The position numbers were made by a program, and so were the translations under genes. From the NCBI GenBank assembly GCA_937983495.1, contig CALKAA010000430.1, positions 1 to 11,448 of the forward strand: a DNA stretch of 11,448 bases. The letters run 5' to 3'. The DNA is from an uncultured Gemmobacter sp. GTDB taxonomy: Bacteria > Pseudomonadota > Alphaproteobacteria > Rhodobacterales > Rhodobacteraceae. Under the pieces are notes generated by a model that made no database searches, was not told the origin of the DNA, and saw only the letters and a program-made list of their open reading frames with translations. Below are positions 6,359-11,448 of the stretch, piece after piece (positions within the stretch are counted from its first letter, which is position 1; the number at the start of each line of letters is the position of its first letter).

Positions 6359-6448
6359 TAGATAATCCCTATTGATCAACGGCAAATCAATATTGATTTG
6401 CCTATCGAGCCACGCCATCTTGCCGCCCAGCTAACGGGAGGTCAGCCA
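6359..6448 (+). promoter_or_regulatory. fds operon promoter region
   Basis: This gap between the LysR gene and fdsG is AT-rich at its left end. A candidate promoter is TTGATT (6393-6398), 17 bases, then CATCTT (6416-6421). The -10 is poor (three of six), as is common for activator-dependent promoters. The -35 lies inside the 22-bp palindrome, so a LysR protein bound there would touch RNA polymerase directly. The ribosome site GGGAGGT (6436-6442) is six bases from the fdsG ATG. Confidence 0.4.
6381..6402. promoter_or_regulatory. Perfect 22-bp palindrome, candidate LysR/FdsR operator
   Basis: The half GGCAAATCAAT is followed directly by its exact reverse complement ATTGATTTGCC. Within it lies ATC-N6-GAT, a LysR-type half-site arrangement. 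ATTGAT at 6392-6397 recurs at 6371-6376, 21 bp (two helical turns) upstream, next to a second small palindrome TTGATCAA (6372-6379). Two phased sites upstream of the target gene fit the recognition-site/activation-site layout of LysR-type promoters. Confidence 0.6.
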
Positions 6449-6916
6449 ATGCCGGATCAATCCGCCATCATCGCGCGCGTGTCAGAAATCATCGCGTCGC
6501 ATCAGGGGGTTGAGGGGCCGCTGTTGCCGATCCTCCATGCCATTCAGCACCAGTTTGGCCATGTGCCTCAAGCCGCGCTGCCGGTGATTGCGCAAGCGCT
6601 CAGCCTGTCCAAGGCCGAGGTGCATGGCGTGATGTCCTTCTATCATGATTTCCGCGAGGAACCGGCGGGCCGTCATGTGGTGAAACTGTGCCGCGCCGAA
6701 AGCTGCCAATCCGTCGGGGCGGACCGTGTCGCCGCCCATGCGCAGGCCCGGTTGGGCGTCGATTGGCACGGCACCACCCCCGATGGCGCCGTGACGCTGG
6801 AGCCGGTGTTCTGCCTGGGCCTATGCGCCTGTGGCCCTGCCGCGATGGTGGATGGCCGCCTTGTGGGCCGGGTGGATGAAGCGCGGGTTGACGCGCTGCT
6901 GGCGGAGGTGCGCTGA
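6449..6916 (+). CDS. fdsG: NAD-dependent formate dehydrogenase gamma subunit (NuoE-like)
   Basis: FdsG is the small iron-sulfur subunit that pairs with FdsB in the NAD+-reducing module of soluble molybdenum formate dehydrogenase. It is homologous to complex I NuoE. It has 155 residues: a helical N-terminal part with HQFGHVPQAALPVIA, GVMSFYHDF at 60-68, then a thioredoxin-like fold. A [2Fe-2S] site is formed by C81 and C86 (CRAESC) plus C122 and C126 (CLGLC), followed by the typical CGPAAMVDG. The ATG at 6449 is chosen because GGGAGGT lies six bases upstream. An in-frame upstream ATG at 6398 falls inside the palindromic operator and lacks a ribosome site. The stop overlaps the fdsB start by one base (TGATG). 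Confidence 0.95.
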   Translation: MPDQSAIIARVSEIIASHQGVEGPLLPILHAIQHQFGHVPQAALPVIAQALSLSKAEVHGVMSFYHDFREEPAGRHVVKLCRAESCQSVGADRVAAHAQARLGVDWHGTTPDGAVTLEPVFCLGLCACGPAAMVDGRLVGRVDEARVDALLAEVR

Positions 6917-8439
6917 TGCTGAAGGTTTACGTTCCCCGCGACGCTGCCGCGAAGGCGCTTGGGGCCGAGGATGTCGTGGCCGCCCTGCGCGCCGAGGCTG
7001 CGCGCCGTGGCGTTGATGTAACGATCATCCGCAATGGTTCTCGCGGGATGGTCTGGCTGGAGCCGCTGGTCGAGGTGGAAACGCCCGAGGGCCGCGTGGC
7101 CTTTGGCCCGATGACCCCCGCTGCCGTGACGCAGGTTTTTGACGGCGGGCCACTGTCACTGGGCCTGACCGAGGAGCTGCCCTGGCTCAAGGCACAAACT
7201 CGTCTGACCTTTGCCCGCTGTGGTATCATCGACCCGCTGAGCCTTGCCGATTACCGCGCCCATGGCGGGTTGGAGGGCTTGGCGCGCGCGGTTGCGATGA
7301 CTGGGGCCGAGATTGTGAATGAAGTTTCACAATCCGGCCTGCGCGGTCGCGGCGGTGCGGGGTTCCCCACTGGCATCAAGTGGAAAACCGTGCATGACGC
7401 GCCCGGACCGCAGAAATACATCGTCGCCAATGCCGATGAGGGCGACAGTGGCACCTTTGCCGACCGTATGATCATGGAAGGCGACCCCTTCGTGCTGATC
7501 GAGGGCATGGCGATTGCGGGCCTTGCCGTCGGGGCCACCAAGGGGTTTGTGTATATCCGTTCGGAATACCCTGACGCCATCGAGGTGATGACCGAAGCCG
7601 TTGCGATTGCCACGCGCGAAGGCGTGCTGGGAGCCTCGGTTCTGGGCTCCGGCAAGGCCTTTGATCTGGAGATCCGCACCGGTGCCGGGGCCTATGTCTG
7701 CGGTGAGGAAACCTCGCTGCTGAATAGCCTTGAGGGGAAGCGCGGCACGGTGCGCGCCAAGCCGCCGCTGCCCGCGTTGCAAGGGTTCATGGGGCACCCG
7801 ACCGTGGTGAACAACGTGATCTCTCTGGCCTCGGTGCCGGTGATCCTCGCCAAGGGGGCTGCGTTTTATGCGGGCTTTGGTCTGGGCCGGTCGCGCGGCA
7901 CCATCCCGCTGCAAATCGCCGGCAATGTGAAACAGGGCGGCCTTTATGAGATCGCCTTTGGCCTGTCGCTGCGCGAGATCGTGCAGCAGATCGGCGGCGG
8001 CACAGCATCGGGGCGGCCCATTAAGGCGGTGCAGGTCGGTGGTCCTCTGGGAGCCTATCTTGCCCCGCATCAGTTTGATATTCCTTTCGGATATGAGGAG
8101 TATTCCGGCCAGAACGCGCTGATCGGCCATGCGGGCCTCACTGTGTTCGATGACAGCGCCGATATGCTGAAGCTCGCCCGCTTCGCGATGGAGTTCTGCG
8201 CCATCGAAAGCTGTGGCAAATGCACGCCCTGCCGGATTGGCGCGGTGCGTGGGGTCGAAACCATCGACCGGATCGGCCGCGGCGACCCTTCCGCGATCCC
8301 GCTGCTGACCGACCTGTGCGAAACCATGAAATCCGGCTCGCTCTGTGCGCTTGGCGGCTTCACGCCCTATCCGGTCATGTCTGCCCTTACCCATTTCCCC
8401 GACGACTTCTCCGCCACCGCCAAGGAGGCCGCCGAATGA
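6916..8439 (+). CDS. fdsB: NAD-dependent formate dehydrogenase beta subunit (NuoF-like diaphorase)
   Basis: FdsB passes electrons from the iron-sulfur chain to NAD+ through FMN. It has 507 residues. An N-terminal thioredoxin-like domain (about 1-90) lacks the cysteines of a cluster. The NuoF-like part follows, with the FMN loop GRGGAGFPTGIKWK (144-157), ANADEGDSGTF (171-181) at the FMN/NADH site, and GAGAYVCGEETSLLNSLEGK (256-275). A [4Fe-4S] cluster is bound by C433, C436, C439 (ESCGKCTPCR) and C477 (SLCALGG). The start overlaps the fdsG stop by one base and the end overlaps fdsA by four (ATGA), so the three subunits are translationally coupled. The thioredoxin-plus-NuoF layout matches FdsB. 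Confidence 0.97.
   Translation: MLKVYVPRDAAAKALGAEDVVAALRAEAARRGVDVTIIRNGSRGMVWLEPLVEVETPEGRVAFGPMTPAAVTQVFDGGPLSLGLTEELPWLKAQTRLTFARCGIIDPLSLADYRAHGGLEGLARAVAMTGAEIVNEVSQSGLRGRGGAGFPTGIKWKTVHDAPGPQKYIVANADEGDSGTFADRMIMEGDPFVLIEGMAIAGLAVGATKGFVYIRSEYPDAIEVMTEAVAIATREGVLGASVLGSGKAFDLEIRTGAGAYVCGEETSLLNSLEGKRGTVRAKPPLPALQGFMGHPTVVNNVISLASVPVILAKGAAFYAGFGLGRSRGTIPLQIAGNVKQGGLYEIAFGLSLREIVQQIGGGTASGRPIKAVQVGGPLGAYLAPHQFDIPFGYEEYSGQNALIGHAGLTVFDDSADMLKLARFAMEFCAIESCGKCTPCRIGAVRGVETIDRIGRGDPSAIPLLTDLCETMKSGSLCALGGFTPYPVMSALTHFPDDFSATAKEAAE
8422..8428 (+). promoter_or_regulatory. Strong ribosome binding site for fdsA
   Basis: AAGGAGG, inside the 3' end of fdsB, lies seven bases before the ATG at 8436. 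It decides the fdsA start against an in-frame upstream ATG at 8220 that would overlap fdsB by more than 200 bases. Confidence 0.85.
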
Positions 8440-11312
8440 AAGACTTCATCCTTCCCGATCGCGATTTCGGCACGCCTGCGGCCAAATCGAAACAAATGGT
8501 CACATTGACCATCGACGGCTTTGACGTGACTGTGCCCGAGGGCACCAGCATCATGCGCGCCGCGGCCGAGTTGGGCATCTCGGTTCCGAAACTCTGCGCC
8601 ACTGACAGCCTGGATGCCTTCGGCTCCTGCCGTCTGTGCCTGGTGGAGATCGAGGGGCGCAATGGCACTCCGGCGTCCTGCACCACCCCCGTCGCCCCCG
8701 GCATCAAGGTGATGACCCAGACCGGCAAGTTGAAGCAATTGCGCCGCGGCGTGATGGAACTCTATATCTCCGACCACCCGCTGGATTGCCTGACCTGCGC
8801 CGCCAATGGCGATTGCGAGTTGCAGGATCAGGCGGGTGCCGTGGGCCTGCGCGATGTGCGGTATGAGGCGGTGGAAACCCATTTCCGCGCCAAGAACACC
8901 AGCGGTGAGGCCAACCCGCAATGGCTGCCGAAAGACGACAGCAACCCCTATTTCAGCTATGACCCCAGCAAGTGCATCGTCTGCTCGCGTTGCGTGCGCG
9001 CCTGCGAAGAGGTGCAAGGCACTTTCGCGCTGACCATCGAGGGCCGGGGCTGGGACAGCCGTGTGTCCTTCGGCATGAAGACCGACACCGCGCTGGCTTC
9101 GGATTGCGTGTCTTGCGGCGCTTGCGTGCAGGCCTGCCCGACCGCGACCCTCACCGAGAAATCGGTCATCGACATCGGCACACCTGACCGTGCCATTGTG
9201 ACCACTTGTGCATATTGCGGCGTCGGCTGCCAGTTCAAGGCCGAGATGCGCGGCGACGAGCTGGTGCGGATGGTGCCTTACAAGCACGGCAAAGCCAATC
9301 GCGGCCATAGCTGCGTCAAGGGCCGCTTCGCCTATGGCTATGCCAGCCACAAGGACCGCATCCTCAACCCGATGATCCGCGACAGCATCAACGATCCGTG
9401 GAAAGAGGTCTCCTGGGCCGAGGCGATGGAGTTCGCCGCCAACCGGATGAAGGGCATTCAGGAGCGCTATGGGCGGCAATCGGTCGGCGTGATCACCTCG
9501 TCGCGCTGCACCAATGAAGAAGCCTATCTGGTGCAGAAACTGACCCGCGCCGTATTCATGAACAACAATACCGATACCTGCGCGCGCGTCTGCCACTCGC
9601 CCACCGGCTATGGTCTGGGGCAAACTTTCGGCACCTCGGCCGGCACGCAAGACTTTGATTCGGTTGAGCATTGCGATGTGGCGCTGGTGATCGGGGCGAA
9701 CCCGCACTCTGGCCATCCGGTCTTTGCCAGCCGGCTGAAAAAGCGCCTGCGCCAAGGGGCCAAGCTGATCGTGATCGACCCGCGCCGCACCGAGATGGTG
9801 GAGGGCCCGCATTTCAAGGCCGCCCATCACCTTGCGCTCAAGCCCGGCACCAATGTGGCCATCGTCACCGCGCTGGCCCATGTGATCGTGACCGAGAAAC
9901 TCTATAATGAGGCGTTCATCCGCGCCCGCTGCGACTGGGACGAGTTCCAGGATTACATGGAATTCGCTGCCGATCCGCGCAACAGCCCCGAAGCGATCGA
10001 AATGCTGACCGGCGTTCCGGCGGCAGAGGTGCGCGGTGCGGCGCGGCTCTATGCCACCGGCGGCAATGCGGCGATTTACTATGGCCTCGGCGTGACCGAG
10101 CACAGCCAAGGCTCCACCACCGTCATCGGCATTGCCAATCTTGCCATGCTCACGGGCAATATTGGCCGTCCGGGCGTGGGCGTGAACCCGCTGCGCGGCC
10201 AGAATAACGTGCAAGGCAGCTGCGACATGGGGTCCTTCCCGCATGAACTGCCCGGCTATCGCCATGTGAAGGGGCCGGAGGTCCGCGCGATTTTTGAAAA
10301 GGCCTGGGGCGTGACCATCGACCCGGAGCCGGGCCTGCGCATCCCCAACATGCTGGATGCCGCCGTAGAGGGCAGCTTCAAGGGCCTTTACTGTCAGGGC
10401 GAAGACATCCTGCAATCGGACCCCGATACCAAGCATGTGGCGGCGGGCCTTGCGGCGATGGAATGCGTGATCGTGCATGACCTGTTCCTGAACGAAACCG
10501 CCAATTACGCCCATGTCTTCTTCCCCGGCTCGTCCTTCCTGGAAAAAGACGGCACCTTCACCAATGCCGAGCGTCGCATCAACATGGTGCGCAAGGTGAT
10601 GGCGCCGAAGCAGGGCTATGCCGATTGGGAGGTGACCCAGATGTTCGCCCGCGCCATGGGGGCGGATTGGAACTACACCCACCCGTCGCAGATCATGGAG
10701 GAAATCGCCCTCACCACGCCCAGCTTTGCGGGCGTGAATTATGAGGCGCTGGAGACCAAGGGCTCCATCCAATGGCCCTGCAACGAAAAGGCGCCGGAGG
10801 GGACTCCGCTGATGCATATCGACGGGTTCGTGCGCGGCAAGGGCAAGTTCATCCGCACCGAATATGTGGCCACGGATGAGAAAACCGGCCCGCGCTTCCC
10901 GCTTTTGCTGACCACCGGGCGCATCCTCAGCCAGTATAATGTCGGCGCGCAAACCCGCCGTACCGAGAACGTGGTCTGGCATGGCGAGGATGTGCTGGAG
11001 ATCCACCCGCATGACGCCGAAACACGGGGCATCCGCGAGGGTGATTTCGTGCGTCTGGCCAGTCGGGCCGGGGAAACCACGCTGCGCGCGACACTGACCG
11101 ACAAGGTTTCCCCCGGTGTGGTCTACACCACCTTCCACCATCCGGTGACGCAGGCCAATGTCATCACCACCGATTTTTCGGATTGGGCGACCAACTGCCC
11201 CGAATACAAGGTGACGGCGGTTCAGGTCAGCCCCTCGAACGGGCCGTCGGAATGGCAGGAGGCCTATGAGGCGCAGGCCAGCTTGTCGCGCCGTATCGCA
11301 GCGGCGGAGTGA
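8436..11312 (+). CDS. fdsA: NAD-dependent formate dehydrogenase alpha subunit (bis-MGD catalytic subunit)
   Basis: FdsA oxidises formate to CO2 at a molybdenum bis-MGD centre and can run in reverse. It has 958 residues. Clusters in order: [2Fe-2S] at C54, C65, C68, C82; a His-ligated [4Fe-4S] at H114, C118, C121, C127; two ferredoxin-type [4Fe-4S] at C180/183/186/190 and C224/227/230/234; and the FdhF-type [4Fe-4S] at C258, C261, C265, C293. Lys295 lies between that cluster and the cofactor. Cys386 is the Mo ligand, with His387 and Arg587 beside it; these are the R. capsulatus FdsA positions as I recall them. The enzyme uses Cys, not selenocysteine. No Tat signal is seen, so it is cytoplasmic. 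The ATG at 8436 follows AAGGAGG by seven bases; an upstream frame to 8220 overlaps fdsB and is rejected. Confidence 0.98.
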   Translation: MKDFILPDRDFGTPAAKSKQMVTLTIDGFDVTVPEGTSIMRAAAELGISVPKLCATDSLDAFGSCRLCLVEIEGRNGTPASCTTPVAPGIKVMTQTGKLKQLRRGVMELYISDHPLDCLTCAANGDCELQDQAGAVGLRDVRYEAVETHFRAKNTSGEANPQWLPKDDSNPYFSYDPSKCIVCSRCVRACEEVQGTFALTIEGRGWDSRVSFGMKTDTALASDCVSCGACVQACPTATLTEKSVIDIGTPDRAIVTTCAYCGVGCQFKAEMRGDELVRMVPYKHGKANRGHSCVKGRFAYGYASHKDRILNPMIRDSINDPWKEVSWAEAMEFAANRMKGIQERYGRQSVGVITSSRCTNEEAYLVQKLTRAVFMNNNTDTCARVCHSPTGYGLGQTFGTSAGTQDFDSVEHCDVALVIGANPHSGHPVFASRLKKRLRQGAKLIVIDPRRTEMVEGPHFKAAHHLALKPGTNVAIVTALAHVIVTEKLYNEAFIRARCDWDEFQDYMEFAADPRNSPEAIEMLTGVPAAEVRGAARLYATGGNAAIYYGLGVTEHSQGSTTVIGIANLAMLTGNIGRPGVGVNPLRGQNNVQGSCDMGSFPHELPGYRHVKGPEVRAIFEKAWGVTIDPEPGLRIPNMLDAAVEGSFKGLYCQGEDILQSDPDTKHVAAGLAAMECVIVHDLFLNETANYAHVFFPGSSFLEKDGTFTNAERRINMVRKVMAPKQGYADWEVTQMFARAMGADWNYTHPSQIMEEIALTTPSFAGVNYEALETKGSIQWPCNEKAPEGTPLMHIDGFVRGKGKFIRTEYVATDEKTGPRFPLLLTTGRILSQYNVGAQTRRTENVVWHGEDVLEIHPHDAETRGIREGDFVRLASRAGETTLRATLTDKVSPGVVYTTFHHPVTQANVITTDFSDWATNCPEYKVTAVQVSPSNGPSEWQEAYEAQASLSRRIAAAE

Positions 11313-11448
11313 TGCAGGGCCACCGCCTCTTGCCGCGCCTGCTCTACCGGGCAGGCGCGCTGTCTGAGGGCAGCCGCGCGCTGCCCGAAGAAGTGGCGGT
11401 GGCGCTGTCCTATAACGGTTCCACCCATGCGGTGATGATGGCGACCCC
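11312..11448 (+). CDS. fdsC: Formate dehydrogenase accessory protein FdsC (FdhD-like), N-terminal part
   Basis: The first 45 residues are present and the gene runs off the right edge. LPEEVAVALSYNGSTHAVMMAT (from residue 24) matches the start of FdhD/FdsC proteins, where a similar segment precedes the DLEDFA region. FdsC holds bis-MGD and helps sulfurate and insert it into FdsA, so it is needed for activity but is not a subunit. The ATG at 11312 overlaps the fdsA stop by one base (TGATG), and GGCGGAG is a weak ribosome site just upstream. In R. capsulatus fdsD follows fdsC, so fdsD would be expected just beyond this window. Confidence 0.9.
   Translation, partial: MQGHRLLPRLLYRAGALSEGSRALPEEVAVALSYNGSTHAVMMAT

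Noticed and set aside
6372..6390. FNR-type box from TTGAT and ATCAA upstream of fdsG
   Set aside because: The FNR/CRP-type site needs TTGAT-N4-ATCAA. Here the halves are nine bases apart, or in the opposite order inside the palindrome.
8367..11141. Minus-strand open frame of 924 codons opposite fdsA
   Set aside because: It is the antisense shadow of fdsA in GC-rich DNA. It is rich in His, Arg, Gly and Ala, has no recognisable domain, and the plus strand holds every cluster ligand of FdsA.

Overview
This window looks like ordinary, GC-rich alphaproteobacterial chromosome, most likely from the Rhodobacterales (Rhodobacter relatives). The strongest clue is the formate dehydrogenase large subunit. 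Its reconstructed length is 958 residues, and its active-site residues fall at the positions I recall for Rhodobacter capsulatus FdsA (Lys295, Cys386, His387, Arg587). Gene packing is tight, with start/stop overlaps throughout.

Left part (about 1-534). There is no clear intact gene. The minus strand carries protein-like reading that changes frame near 202-240 and runs off the left edge, probably a decayed or frameshifted gene. Upstream of it on the same strand sit three copies of a 22-bp inverted-repeat motif, spaced 41-42 bp (about four helical turns) apart. This is the most unusual structure in the window.

Minus-strand genes (535-5395). uvrC (excision repair) stands alone after a 310-bp AT-rich gap that holds one perfect DnaA-box match. 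Upstream of that gap is a compact four-gene unit transcribed right to left: a SohB/SppA-like S49 peptidase without a membrane anchor, a 54-residue membrane protein with a four-cysteine tail, a CaCA-family cation antiporter, and a short-chain reductase of the pteridine reductase/FolM type. The junctions overlap by 1 nt or are separated by 1-3 nt, which implies co-expression. The shared purpose is not evident.

Plus-strand genes (5474-11448). A LysR-type regulator precedes the fdsGBAC genes for the soluble, NAD-dependent, molybdenum formate dehydrogenase. FdsG and FdsB form the NADH-oxidising/FMN diaphorase unit related to NuoE/NuoF. FdsA is the bis-MGD formate-oxidising subunit with a long chain of iron-sulfur clusters. 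FdsC, cut by the window end, is the FdhD-like maturation factor. A perfect 22-bp palindrome between the regulator and fdsG is the obvious candidate operator. The LysR protein is therefore called FdsR-like from position only.

No tRNA, rRNA, CRISPR array, insertion sequence or phage gene was seen. Apart from the left-hand operator array and decayed ORF, the content is recognisable metabolism and repair rather than a new system.
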